Notes: generated from the letters alone by a model not told the origin. A stretch of DNA of 64,000 bases from Agrococcus baldri (GCA_007988785.1 BJUU01000011.1:41363-105362); one strand, 5' to 3'. Shown: positions 47,214 through 54,971, counted from the first letter of the stretch. Program-made: numbers and translations.

Positions 47214-48170
47214 ATGGGAACCTCCGCACGCCTGCTCGCGCTGCTGTCGCTGCTCCAGGCCCGCCGCGACTGGCCGGGGCGCGTGCTCGCCGAGCGCCTC
47301 GAGGTGACGACCCGCACCGTGCGACGCGACGTCGACCGGCTGCGCGAGCTCGGGTACGCGATCACCGCGACCCGGGGCCTCGACGGCGGGTATCGGCTGA
47401 CGGCCGGCTCCGAGCTGCCGCCGCTGCTGTTCGACGACGACCAGGCGGTCGCGATCGCGGTCGCGCTGCAGAGCGCACCGTCCACCGGCGTCGACCTCGA
47501 CGAGGCGGCGGCGCGGGCGCTGACGACGGTGCGGCAGCTGATGCCGTCGCGGCTGCGGCATCGCATCGACGGGATCCGCTTCGCCGACGCCCCGGCATCC
47601 TCGCGAGTGGATCGGGCGGTGCTCGAGGCGGTCAGCATCGCGACCCGCGATCGGCGGACGCTCCGGTTCGCCTACGGCGACGACCCGCAGCAGGACCCAC
47701 CGCTGCGCGTCGAACCGCACGGGCTGGTCGCGAAGCGGGGCCGCTGGTACCTGGTCGCCTGGGATCTCGCGAAGCAGGACTGGCGCATCTACCGGCTCGA
47801 CCGGATGCGCTCGACCTCGCCCGCGGGCGCGCCGTTCGCGCCGCGCCCCATCCCGACCGGCGATGCCCGCACGCTCCTCGACGCGCGCTCCAAGGGCTCG
47901 GACGGCGCGGATGCCTGGCCGTGCCACGGCGAGCTGCTGCTCGAGCTCCCCGCCGCGGAGGCGGCCAGGTGGCTCGACGACGGCGAGGTGGAACCCGTGT
48001 CGGCCGGCGCCTGCCGCATCCGCATCGGCTCGTGGTCGTGGGCGGGAGTGCTGGCGAGCGTCGCGCGCTTCGACGCCCCGTTCACCGTGCTCGGGCCCGA
48101 CGCGCTCGTCGCCGAGCTCGAGAGCTTCGCCGCCCGCATCGCCGCGGCAGCGACCGACGGGCGAGCATGA
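47214..48170 (+). CDS. WYL-domain transcriptional regulator (YafY type)
   Basis: 318 residues. An HTH_11 domain (about 1-60; LLALLSLLQARRDWPGRVLA, then RTVRRDVDRLRELGY), a WYL domain (RVEPHGLVAKRGRWYLVAWD, here WYL is present as WYLVAWD) and a carboxy-terminal WCX-like region. The ATG at 47214 gives the conserved start. It has no ribosome site and follows a -10 by six bases, which suggests a leaderless message. Confidence 0.88.
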   Translation: MGTSARLLALLSLLQARRDWPGRVLAERLEVTTRTVRRDVDRLRELGYAITATRGLDGGYRLTAGSELPPLLFDDDQAVAIAVALQSAPSTGVDLDEAAARALTTVRQLMPSRLRHRIDGIRFADAPASSRVDRAVLEAVSIATRDRRTLRFAYGDDPQQDPPLRVEPHGLVAKRGRWYLVAWDLAKQDWRIYRLDRMRSTSPAGAPFAPRPIPTGDARTLLDARSKGSDGADAWPCHGELLLELPAAEAARWLDDGEVEPVSAGACRIRIGSWSWAGVLASVARFDAPFTVLGPDALVAELESFAARIAAAATDGRA

Positions 48171-48179
48171 GACGACAAC

Positions 48180-48201
48180 AGCCCCGGCGATGGCCGGGGC
48201 T
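48180..48201 (-). terminator. Former tRNA-Val terminator, stranded outside attL
   Basis: Inverted repeat AGCCCCGGC/GCCGGGGCT followed on the minus strand by TGTTGTC. It lies eight bases outside the left attachment repeat, at the position expected for the terminator of the tRNA before integration. It can also end transcripts of the WYL gene. Confidence 0.7.
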
Positions 48202-48208
48202 GCTGCGG

Positions 48209-48237
48209 GTGGTGGGCGATACTGGGTTCGAACCAGT
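48209..48237. other. Left attachment site (attL)
   Basis: Identical over 29 bp to 56580-56608. Sequence identity ends exactly after CCAGT, where the real tRNA continues into its variable loop. Confidence 0.9.
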
Positions 48238-48292
48238 AGATACGCTACTGTCCAAGTCGCCCGCGATGCCACTGAACTAGCCGATTCTGCCC
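48210..48292 (-). pseudogene. tRNA-like remnant formed at attL
   Basis: Read on the minus strand, the 3' part is exactly the T-arm and acceptor 3' half of tRNA-Val plus CCA. The upstream element sequence adds a D-loop-like TAGTTCAGTGGCA, an anticodon-arm-like GCGAC-TTGGACA-GTAGC with one mismatch, and GGGC that can pair with the acceptor end. The remaining acceptor pairs fail, so it is not a normal tRNA. It may be a degenerate element-borne tRNA segment. Confidence 0.45.
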
Positions 48293-48324
48293 TGTATCCG
48301 TGCGGATGTGCTCGCCCTGCGCTA

Positions 48325-48361
48325 GTGTCACTGTTGTCCACTACTGGACACAGTTAGACAC
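48325..48361. promoter_or_regulatory. Inverted repeat upstream of the integrase
   Basis: GTGTCA and TTGTCCA are mirrored by TGGACA and AGACAC around a CTAC centre (core TGTCCA-CTAC-TGGACA). It is 39 bases before the integrase ATG and 88 bases from attL. It could be a repressor operator or an integrase/Xis arm site. Confidence 0.5.
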
Positions 48362-48399
48362 GAGTTACGCCACCTGAGCGCCACAGAACGGGGCAGCAC

Positions 48400-49551
48400 A
48401 TGGCCAAGCGCAAGCCGCGCGAGAGCTTCGGCCGACTGCGCAAGACCTCCGCAGGTCGTTGGCACGCCTCCTACATGGGGCCGGACGGCGCACGCCACAA
48501 TGCGCCCGCCACATTCCATCTCGTGACTGACGCGCGCCTATGGCTCTCGAATCAGCACCGCGACATCGCTCGAGGCGAGTGGACGGCACCCGGCGAAGCG
48601 AAGCGCACCACAGTGGCAGCGCGCGTCAAGCTCGACGCATACGCACGCCACTGGGTCGAGACACGCACCAACCGCGACGGCGAGCCACTGCGCGACCGCA
48701 CCCGCGTCGAGTACATCCGCCTCATCGACACGGCCCTGGCGCCGCTCGGCGACCTGGCGCTGAACGCGATCACCACCGAGACAGTGCGCACTTGGTACTC
48801 GGCGCTTGTGAAGTCGGGCCGCAAGACGCTCGCCGCGCGCGCCTACTCGCTGCTCAAGTCGATCATGACGACCGCGCTGCACGACGGGCGCATCAAGTCC
48901 AACCCCTGCATCATCCGAGGCGCACAGAACGCGAGCACAGGCAAGACGGTCGACCCGCCGACGCCCGCCGACCTCGACAAGATCGTCAAGGCGATGCCCG
49001 ACCGGCTGAAGGCCGCCGTACTGCTCGCTGCATGGGTCGGCGCACGGTACGGCGAGCTGACCGAACTACGCCGCAGCGACGTGACGACGCTCGACGACCC
49101 GGCGGGCAGCATCATGCTCGTGAGCATCGCCCGAGCCGTTACGCATGTCACCGGTGAGGGGTACAAGGTGGGTATGCCGAAGTCCGCCGCCGGTGTGCGA
49201 GTCGTGCCAATCCCGCCGCATGTTGCGCCTGCCGTCGAGAAGCACCTGCGCGAGCATGTCGGCCCCTCCCCCGACGCGCTCCTGTTCCCCGCGACGGGCA
49301 CTAACAGCCACCTACCGCAGTCGTCGCTCGTGAAGCACTACTACCCCGCCCGTAAGGCCGCTGGACGGCCTGACATGCCCTGGCACGCACTCCGACACTT
49401 CGGGGCAACGCGGGCCGCTCTGGCGGGCGCAACGCTCAAGGAGCTGCAGGCGCGACTAGGGCACTCCACTGTCTCCGCCGCGATGCGCTACCAGCACACC
49501 GCCGGCCGTGACTTCGACCTCGCCAGACGCATGGCGAAGCTCGACACATAG
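48400..49551 (+). CDS. Tyrosine recombinase, element integrase
   Basis: 383 residues. An AP2-like arm-binding domain (1-60), an N-terminal SAM-like core-binding domain (70-165) and a catalytic domain. The expected residues are present: R216 in GARYGEL, K261 in MPKSAAGVR, H329 and R332 in HALRH, H355 in LGHSTV and nucleophile Y364. It integrates the element at tRNA-Val. It is the first gene inside attL and faces inward. The weak ribosome site suggests low expression. Confidence 0.95.
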   Translation: MAKRKPRESFGRLRKTSAGRWHASYMGPDGARHNAPATFHLVTDARLWLSNQHRDIARGEWTAPGEAKRTTVAARVKLDAYARHWVETRTNRDGEPLRDRTRVEYIRLIDTALAPLGDLALNAITTETVRTWYSALVKSGRKTLAARAYSLLKSIMTTALHDGRIKSNPCIIRGAQNASTGKTVDPPTPADLDKIVKAMPDRLKAAVLLAAWVGARYGELTELRRSDVTTLDDPAGSIMLVSIARAVTHVTGEGYKVGMPKSAAGVRVVPIPPHVAPAVEKHLREHVGPSPDALLFPATGTNSHLPQSSLVKHYYPARKAAGRPDMPWHALRHFGATRAALAGATLKELQARLGHSTVSAAMRYQHTAGRDFDLARRMAKLDT

Positions 49552-49623
49552 ACCTCAACCGAGGATGCCCCCGCCACGATCCAACCGCGACGAGGGCAGG
49601 CCACCACCCCACTGAAAGGCAAG

Positions 49624-50277
49624 ATGATGACCACCACCGATTCTACGTTTGAGGCGATCACCGCCGAGATCGAGCGCGCCGAGGCTGTCGCGCGTGCGAC
49701 CGACTGCGGCGTGCAGGACTGCGATCGCACGTTCCACGACGGCACCGACGCGCCACAGACGTGGCACCACCGAGTCCAGGCCACCGCCGACGACGTGCTG
49801 CTGCTCGAGTTGAACATCGACGCTCAGGGCCGTGCCTACGGCGACATCCTCGCCGCCTTTGACGACGACACATTCAGCGAGATGGACGGGGACGCGGTGC
49901 GAGCGCTCGCCGACAAGCTCGAGGCCGAGCCCGCAAGGTTGCGCGCGCTCGCCGACCGGCTCGACCGCCGATCCCTGCCTGAGCAGCGGGTCGCACAGGT
50001 CGCAGCGAACGTCCGCAGCAGCCTCACCTACGTCGTCGACGACATGCGGCTGAACGCGAAGCCGCTGGCCGAAATGCTCGAGGTGGGTGCGAACCGCGCC
50101 CGCGACCTTTACAACGGGCGCGCACCGTTCACGCTCGCCGAGCTGCGCCTGATGTCGGCCTACTTCGACTGCGAGGCGGGCGACTGGATGAGCGAGCGCG
50201 GCCCGCTGTTCCAGACGCCGCTCGACACGGCAGCCGCTGAGGATCGGCTCGTGACTGCACGCGAGAGCAACGCATAG
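49624..50277 (+). CDS. Unknown element protein with carboxy-terminal HTH-like region
   Basis: 217 residues. The amino half carries Cys/His residues (CGVQDCDRTFH, TWHHRV) that may bind zinc. The carboxy half (about 130-200) reads like a Cro/XRE helix-turn-helix: LAEMLEVGANRARDLYNGRA followed by FTLAELRLMSAYFDCEAGDW. It could be the element's repressor or regulator. A GAAAGG ribosome site precedes tandem ATGs. It ends just before a strong terminator. Confidence 0.75.
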   Translation: MMTTTDSTFEAITAEIERAEAVARATDCGVQDCDRTFHDGTDAPQTWHHRVQATADDVLLLELNIDAQGRAYGDILAAFDDDTFSEMDGDAVRALADKLEAEPARLRALADRLDRRSLPEQRVAQVAANVRSSLTYVVDDMRLNAKPLAEMLEVGANRARDLYNGRAPFTLAELRLMSAYFDCEAGDWMSERGPLFQTPLDTAAAEDRLVTARESNA

Positions 50278-50297
50278 TTGCACTTTCTCGAAGCGCC

Positions 50298-50330
50298 AGT
50301 GCCCCCGGTATTACAGGCATCGGGGGCACT
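50298..50330 (+). terminator. Terminator after the putative regulator
   Basis: Stem AGTGCCCCCG/CGGGGGCACT with a 13-base loop, followed by TTCGCATC. It separates the integrase/regulator part from the replication part of the element. Confidence 0.75.
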
Positions 50331-50422
50331 TTCGCATCGACAAGCGGTGTCATGGCTCGACTTCTCTGGCCCGCCGTGGTCCAATAGAGACACAACAGAG
50401 AACTGACAGCTAGCCGAAGGTC

Positions 50423-50470
50423 TAGGGGCGCACACCACACCGTGTGCGATCTGCATAGAGTTCCCCTAGG
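50423..50470. promoter_or_regulatory. Nested inverted repeats in the xis-rep promoter region
   Basis: Outer arms CTAGGGG (50423) and CCCCTAG (50464) enclose inner arms CGCACAC (50430) and GTGTGCG (50443). The surrounding 50278-50565 is AT-richer than the rest of the window and has no gene. This is the likely control region of the operon beginning at 50566. CCCCTAGGGG also occurs at 52199-52208 in the candidate origin. Confidence 0.5.
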
Positions 50471-50565
50471 GCAGAGCGAACGGTCGCATCCGAAACGGGC
50501 ACCGAGCACAACACGATCGAATGATCGTGATTGTCGCTCGGTTTTCGCGTCTCCAGGAGCGATCG

Positions 50566-50760
50566 ATGCCCACTCCCCCAGATCCGTGGCTAACAGTCCA
50601 AGGCGCAGCAGACCTACTCAACGTCTCGCCCAAGACCATCCGCCGCCGCCTCGCTGACGGCAGCATCCCCGCGATGCGTCTAGGCCGACTCATCCGCATC
50701 AACCCCGCCGACCTCGCAGGCGCCGGAAGCCCCGTGCAGTACATCGGCGGCACAGCGTGA
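50566..50760 (+). CDS. Excisionase-like HTH protein
   Basis: 64 residues. MerR/Xis-type helix-turn-helix: DPWLTVQGAADLLNVSPKTI with RRRLADGSIPAMRLGRLIRI. Such proteins bind DNA at att sites to direct excision, or act as small regulators. The ATG at 50566 is preferred because AGGAG lies six bases before it. Its stop overlaps the next GTG (GTGA). First gene of a long operon that reaches about 54574. Confidence 0.88.
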   Translation: MPTPPDPWLTVQGAADLLNVSPKTIRRRLADGSIPAMRLGRLIRINPADLAGAGSPVQYIGGTA

Positions 50761-51203
50761 CGGCAAAGGAAAGCCGCCTCAGCGGCGAGACTGAGGCGGC
50801 TCAAGATCTTGGAACGGGATCTACCCCTAACGATACCGCCACCCGCCCACAATCGACAGCGGCACGCCTGAGCGCGGTAGACGACCTACTCGAGTCCGCA
50901 TGGGCTGGCCTCGCATCGTGCACGCTCGACCTGCACCGGCTCCGCGAGGCGAACGATCACCTATTCGCGATCTACATGCTCGGCTTCGACGCTGGCATCG
51001 CAGCTCAGGATGCCCGAGTACGGCAAGCCGAGGCCGACAGTGACCGCTACTACCTGCGGGCGATGAACGCCCCGGACAAGGCGGCCGAGATTGAGCGCAG
51101 GCTCGACGTGGCCCTCGACCGGATGCCCGACGAGATCCAGCCTCATGGGCAGCGATACTTCGAGCGCGCACTCTCCGCTGTAATGCGCGGTGATGCCGCA
51201 TGA
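50757..51203 (+). CDS. Unknown element protein upstream of rep
   Basis: 148 residues. The first 45 are polar and probably disordered. The remainder is helical, with LHRLREANDHLFAIYMLGFD and a charged coiled-coil-like segment (about 85-130). No family recognised. It overlaps the excisionase-like gene (GTGA) and the RepA-like gene (ATGA), so it is translated with the replication protein and may be its partner. Confidence 0.75.
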   Translation: MTAKESRLSGETEAAQDLGTGSTPNDTATRPQSTAARLSAVDDLLESAWAGLASCTLDLHRLREANDHLFAIYMLGFDAGIAAQDARVRQAEADSDRYYLRAMNAPDKAAEIERRLDVALDRMPDEIQPHGQRYFERALSAVMRGDAA

Positions 51204-52261
51204 GTGCCGAGTACATCGACGCCGCCGCAGTCCTGGCCGGCGACTTCCACCCGCCTGTCCCGACTCGAGGCGGCAAGCGCAGCGACGGCCTGCACCTGCT
51301 CTACCCGGCATCGGTCAACGGCCTAGTTGGCGATCCCGAGACCGGCAAGACGCTCATAGCGTCCGCGTGCGCCGCTGACGAGCTGTACCAGGGCGGCAGC
51401 GTGCTCTGGCTCGACCTCGACCACAACGGCCCCTCAGCGACGCTCACACGGTTCCGCCGCTACGGCATCCCCGTGGACGTGCTTACCGACCCCGCAAGGT
51501 TCCGGCTGGCGATTCCCGAAGATGCCCCGACACTGCTGGCGATCATCGCGGACGCCGCGACCTGGCGGCCCACCGTGTCAGTGCTCGACAGCGTAGGCGA
51601 GATGCTTCCCATGTTCGGGGCATCGAGCAACAGTGCCGACGAGTACACGGCAGTCAATCAGCAGACGCTCGTGAAGCTCGCGCGCCTCGGCTCCGCTGTC
51701 CTAGGGCTGGATCACATGGCCAAAGGCACCGACTTTCGCGCCTATGGGGCAGGCGGCACCGTGGCGAAGAAGCGGGCGATCGACGGCGCGTATCTGCGAG
51801 TCACCACAGAGGGCGGATTCGCCAAGGGCATCGGCGGGCGCGCTGACCTCTCGATCATCAAGGATCGGCACGGCGCACTCAGGGAAGCATCCGGCCCTGG
51901 CCGTGAGCCTCGACTGGCGGTGTTCTCTCTCGAGGATCGAGAGGGCGCGCAGCACTGGACGTTCGATATACCGGCGATGCAAGCAAACGCCGCGGATGAC
52001 TTCGACGCGCTGCTCGCTCAGGTGCTCGCTATGGAACCGCGACCGTCCGGGTATCGAGCGATCAAGACGGCGCTCGGCGTGCGTGACGAACTCGCCCAGC
52101 GCCTCAACCGGGCTCTCAGAGATAGCGCACCCACTGCACCCACCGCACCCGGTGCGCACCCGGTGCAGTCCCCCATGCACCGCACCCACTGCACCCCACC
52201 CCTAGGGGGAGGTGCAGGTGCGGGTGCGGGTGCACCTGTGCTCGAGGGGGTCGAGTCGTGA
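51200..52261 (+). CDS. RepA-like RecA-fold ATPase
   Basis: 353 residues. Walker A GDPETGKT at residues 44-51, a Walker-B-like strand in VSVLDSVGEMLPMFG, and VLGLDHMAKGTDFRAYGAGG with RGALREASGP-like regions. The pattern matches RepA/DnaB-clan ATPases used by plasmids, prophages and satellites as initiator-helicases. The last 45 residues are Pro/Thr/Ala then Gly/Ala low complexity, encoded by the iteron-like cluster at 52127-52233. It is the likely replication initiator. Confidence 0.85.
   Translation: MSAEYIDAAAVLAGDFHPPVPTRGGKRSDGLHLLYPASVNGLVGDPETGKTLIASACAADELYQGGSVLWLDLDHNGPSATLTRFRRYGIPVDVLTDPARFRLAIPEDAPTLLAIIADAATWRPTVSVLDSVGEMLPMFGASSNSADEYTAVNQQTLVKLARLGSAVLGLDHMAKGTDFRAYGAGGTVAKKRAIDGAYLRVTTEGGFAKGIGGRADLSIIKDRHGALREASGPGREPRLAVFSLEDREGAQHWTFDIPAMQANAADDFDALLAQVLAMEPRPSGYRAIKTALGVRDELAQRLNRALRDSAPTAPTAPGAHPVQSPMHRTHCTPPLGGGAGAGAGAPVLEGVES
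52127..52233. repeat. Iteron-like GCACCC cluster, candidate replication origin
   Basis: GCACCC or GCACC occurs directly at 52127, 52136, 52145, 52156, 52177, 52182 and 52191, then the palindrome CCCCTAGGGG at 52199-52208, then inverted GGTGC/GGGTGC at 52211, 52217, 52222 and 52228. Direct repeats in one orientation facing inverted copies around a palindrome at the end of a rep gene resemble satellite origins. It is also coding, so simple low-complexity protein repeats are the alternative. Confidence 0.55.
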
Positions 52262-52419
52262 GAGACCTCGACGGCATGCTCGGCCTCCGGATGCCAGGAG
52301 GATGCGACGACTGCGAGGCAATTCAACAGCTCACCGCATCGGCCCCCGGCGTCTACAGGTTGCAGGTGTTCCACGACGACACATGCCCGACGCTCGCCAG
52401 GAAGCGGGGCGAAGCATGA
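52258..52419 (+). CDS. Small CxxC-type element protein
   Basis: 53 residues, GTG start overlapping the rep stop (GTGA). It contains CDDCEAIQQL near the middle and FHDDTCPTLARKRG at the end, so three Cys and one His could hold a zinc ion. Small zinc-ribbon-like proteins with this spacing are common next to replication genes of actinophages. The function is unknown. Its stop overlaps the next ATG. Confidence 0.7.
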   Translation: MRDLDGMLGLRMPGGCDDCEAIQQLTASAPGVYRLQVFHDDTCPTLARKRGEA

Positions 52420-52685
52420 CCACCTGGGACACCTGCCACTGCCACCGCGAGCACGCGACCGCTAAGGGCTTCCTGCGGTGCAAGCTCCCCGCGCTCAAGT
52501 GGATAACCGGCCACGGCGACCACGCACTCATCGCATGGTGCGGCGCACCAACGATCACCCTCTGGCACGACGCGAACCGAGCCGCCGACGCCGAGAACCT
52601 GCTGCACGCGATCCGCTGCTCCACCGACTGCCGACAGGCACACCAAATCGTCCACATCGACCACACAAGGAAGGCACGACAATGA
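52416..52685 (+). CDS. Small Cys/His-rich element protein
   Basis: 89 residues. It starts MTTWDTCHCHREHATAKG and has further Cys at about residues 25, 46, 71 and 75. Not recognised. It overlaps both neighbours (ATGA junctions). The abundant Cys and His suggest a metal-binding or nucleic-acid-binding protein, but this is inference. Confidence 0.7.
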   Translation: MTTWDTCHCHREHATAKGFLRCKLPALKWITGHGDHALIAWCGAPTITLWHDANRAADAENLLHAIRCSTDCRQAHQIVHIDHTRKARQ

Positions 52686-53341
52686 CCCGCATCTCAACCG
52701 TGAACGATCCGTGGGCCGAGATCCGTAAGCTCGCCACGCGCATCCGCAAGCTCGAGACCGCAGCCCCGATCAACCACGCGACCGTGAGCCGTGGCGCGCT
52801 CCGCGTGAAGTCTACCGAGGGCCTGATCGTCGAAGGCTCGGCGAAGATCACGGGCATCCTCGACGGCGACGGGACACTGCACTGGACAGGCGCCGTGCAG
52901 CTCGAGGGGCCTGTGCAGATTGTCGGCAACGTCACCCGCTCAGGGGACGAGACCGCCACCGGCACGACGACGCTCAACGGGCAGACGAGCCTGAACGGGC
53001 CGACCGATATCACCGGACAGACGGACATCACCGGGCCGACCACCATCACCGGCGACACGACCGTGCAGGGCGACTTCGACGTGACCGGAGGCGGCACGAT
53101 CCAGGCGGGAGCGGTCACCATCACGCCAGCGAGCGGCGGCCAAGTCAGAGCGGGCAGCACCACCCTCGCATCGAACGGCCGCATCTCCAACAGCGCCGGC
53201 ATCGTCAACTTCGACGATTCGATCACGGTCGCCGGAACCGTCGCAGCCACCAACCTGCGCGTCAGCGGAGCATCAACGCACGGCAGCGCCGCGCCGAACC
53301 TGTACCTCGACCCGCTCGGCAACATCTGGAAGACCGCATGA
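52682..53341 (+). CDS. Tail-fibre-like repetitive beta-helix protein
   Basis: 219 residues. A short amino-terminal coiled coil (DPWAEIRKLATRIRKLETA, about 8-26) is followed by a long series of short strands: GLIVEGSAKITG, GPVQIVGNV, then near-perfect units TDITGQ, TDITGP, TTITGD, TTVQGD, FDVTGG. Such repeats build trimeric beta-helices of phage tail spikes and minor tail proteins. It ends in a compact NLYLDPLGNIWKTA. The protein has no tail-gene neighbours here, so it may change a helper phage's receptor binding or act on the cell surface. Confidence 0.75.
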   Translation: MTRISTVNDPWAEIRKLATRIRKLETAAPINHATVSRGALRVKSTEGLIVEGSAKITGILDGDGTLHWTGAVQLEGPVQIVGNVTRSGDETATGTTTLNGQTSLNGPTDITGQTDITGPTTITGDTTVQGDFDVTGGGTIQAGAVTITPASGGQVRAGSTTLASNGRISNSAGIVNFDDSITVAGTVAATNLRVSGASTHGSAAPNLYLDPLGNIWKTA

Positions 53342-53598
53342 CCATCACCAAGGACACGCCCGTCGCCCCGTCTGCAGAATCTTTCCGCGACCTCGAGCAA
53401 GCCATCGAGTCCGGCCATGTGACGCTCACACGCACGATGCCGCCTCGATGGGCTGACGAGTGGCTCGACAAGCCGGCCTACCACCGCGCGACGCCCGACG
53501 AGCGTTACGTGCTCATGGTCGACGCGCTCGAACGGCAGCGGCTGGCGCGGGAGATCGACCCGACCGCCGGAAACCTCAACAGGAAGGAAACTCCATGA
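53338..53598 (+). CDS. Unknown element protein
   Basis: 86 residues, mainly helical and charged, with TLTRTMPPRWADEWLDKPAY and ATPDERYVLMVDALERQRLA. No family recognised. It overlaps the beta-helix gene (ATGA) and the next gene (ATGA), so it belongs to the same translated block and may be an assembly partner of the fibre-like protein. Confidence 0.7.
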   Translation: MTITKDTPVAPSAESFRDLEQAIESGHVTLTRTMPPRWADEWLDKPAYHRATPDERYVLMVDALERQRLAREIDPTAGNLNRKETP

Positions 53599-53813
53599 CC
53601 GAGTTCGAAGACCAGCTCGTGCCTATCCCGGAGCAGCGGTCGTTCAAGGAGAAGCGTGACGCCGTGCAGCGGCACAAGCCGATCCTCCCGACCACACCCG
53701 AGGGAACGGTCTCGCCCGACGCTGCGGCGCTCATCTTCCCCCGCCACGACGACGACACCCAGCCCCACGAAAACCCAACCCGCCAGCTCGTGCGGGATCT
53801 GTTCACCAAGTAG
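53595..53813 (+). CDS. Unknown small element protein
   Basis: 72 residues, polar and probably extended: PIPEQRSFKEKRDAVQRHKP, then PRHDDDTQPHENPTRQLVRD. No recognised fold. It is preceded by an overlapping stop and an AGGAAG ribosome site (53581-53590), and is followed after eight bases by the next gene. Confidence 0.65.
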   Translation: MTEFEDQLVPIPEQRSFKEKRDAVQRHKPILPTTPEGTVSPDAAALIFPRHDDDTQPHENPTRQLVRDLFTK

Positions 53814-53821
53814 GAGACACC

Positions 53822-54574
53822 ATGAACCTCGATCGAGAAGCGCGGCAGCAGATCGGCCGCATCCAGCGCGTCAGCGACGTGCTCAACGTCAGCCTCCCGA
53901 AGCCCGTCACTGCGGCAACAGCAGAGTTCGACCGCATGGTCGCCCTCATCGACAGCCTCGAGGCCCGCGACCCGCTCGCGGCAGCCCTCAAGGCGCTAGC
54001 CGATGGGCGCGACCCCTACACCGACCCGGACGTGCGCGCAGCCCACATCTCGCGGACGGTCGCCTCGCAGGAATCGAAGACCGCGCTCACCTACCGGGCG
54101 CACGCGGATCTGCTCGACGTGTACATCGAGCACGCAGGCGACGTCGTGGACTCGTGGAAGGCACCGTTCACGGCAGCCGCGCAGAGCATCACCGACGCCC
54201 GAGAAGCACTCAAGGGACGCCCCCTCGACGACGCGGCCGGAATCGTCGCTCTCGGCGGTGACGCGGCACGGCACTACGCCGACGCGAGGGAAGCGATCGC
54301 CAACATCCGCGCAGTCGTCAACGGGTGGACGGCGCTCTCGCGCATGGCAGGCAACGGCACGATCACCGAGCGCAGCGAGTGGCAGATCATCGCCACCCAC
54401 CCCGGCGACCCCGGCACCCCCAAGGCCGACCCCTACGAGCTCGCCGGCTCAGGGTTCACCCTCGCGCTCGCCGACTTCGACGAGCACCGGGCGCGCCAGC
54501 AGCACATCACCACGATCCGGGCCGAAGAGGAAGCGCGCCGAGCGCAGCGGCAACAGATCGCAGTATTCGGTTAG
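53822..54574 (+). CDS. Unknown helical element protein
   Basis: 250 residues, almost entirely helical by composition, with heptad-like stretches at the carboxy end (DFDEHRARQQHITTIRAEEE). A short low-complexity stretch HPGDPGTPKADPY precedes SGFTLALADF. It was not recognised; scaffold-like or capsid-modifying roles are possible for a satellite but nothing here proves them. An AGGAGA ribosome site precedes the ATG. It is the last gene before a terminator. Confidence 0.7.
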   Translation: MNLDREARQQIGRIQRVSDVLNVSLPKPVTAATAEFDRMVALIDSLEARDPLAAALKALADGRDPYTDPDVRAAHISRTVASQESKTALTYRAHADLLDVYIEHAGDVVDSWKAPFTAAAQSITDAREALKGRPLDDAAGIVALGGDAARHYADAREAIANIRAVVNGWTALSRMAGNGTITERSEWQIIATHPGDPGTPKADPYELAGSGFTLALADFDEHRARQQHITTIRAEEEARRAQRQQIAVFG

Positions 54575-54582
54575 AACACCGC

Positions 54583-54614
54583 GCGGGTGCCCCGTCACGA
54601 CGAGGGGCACCCGC
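54583..54614 (+). terminator. Terminator before the small-terminase-like gene
   Basis: An 11-bp stem GCGGGTGCCCC/GGGGCACCCGC with a ten-base loop begins nine bases after the stop at 54574. It ends the long operon and isolates the next two genes, which have their own ribosome site. Confidence 0.7.
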
Positions 54615-54635
54615 ACCACCGAGAGAGAGCACGAG

Positions 54636-54971
54636 ATGACACGCACACCAACGGGCCTCGACAAGCCCGGACAGCGGCTCTGGAAGTCCATCGACGGCGA
54701 GTACGAACTCGCCGAGCACGAACTGGCGCAACTGCTCGAGGCCTGCCACGTCCGAGACACCATCAACACGCTCCGCGACCAAGTGCGCAGCGACGGAACC
54801 ATGATCGGCTCATCCCAAGGCCCGCGACTTCACCCCGGCATCGTCGAGATCCGGCAGCAGCAGCTCGCCCTCGCTCGACTGCTCGCAACACTCGGTGTTC
54901 CCGGCCTCGAGGACGACGACCTGCCGGCATCCAAGGGCGTCCGCGGCGTCTACAAGGGGCGGCGAGCATGA
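54636..54971 (+). CDS. Phage small-terminase-like protein
   Basis: 111 residues. The pattern LLEACHVRDTINTLRDQV, VRSDGTMIGSSQGPRLHPGI and EIRQQQLALARLLATLGVPG matches proteins at the terminase position of actinophages (small subunit, P27-like). Helices before the GPRLHP motif would bind DNA. No large terminase follows. In satellites, a private small subunit redirects helper packaging to satellite DNA. Assigned from pattern memory, so moderately sure. Confidence 0.65.
   Translation: MTRTPTGLDKPGQRLWKSIDGEYELAEHELAQLLEACHVRDTINTLRDQVRSDGTMIGSSQGPRLHPGIVEIRQQQLALARLLATLGVPGLEDDDLPASKGVRGVYKGRRA

Noticed and set aside
48210..48292. Functional tRNA at attL
   Set aside because: Three of seven acceptor pairs fail and the anticodon arm has a mismatch with a pyrimidine at position 37.
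52127..52233. CRISPR array
   Set aside because: Repeats are 5-6 bp, with no regular spacers of 30 bp or more, and they lie in a coding region.
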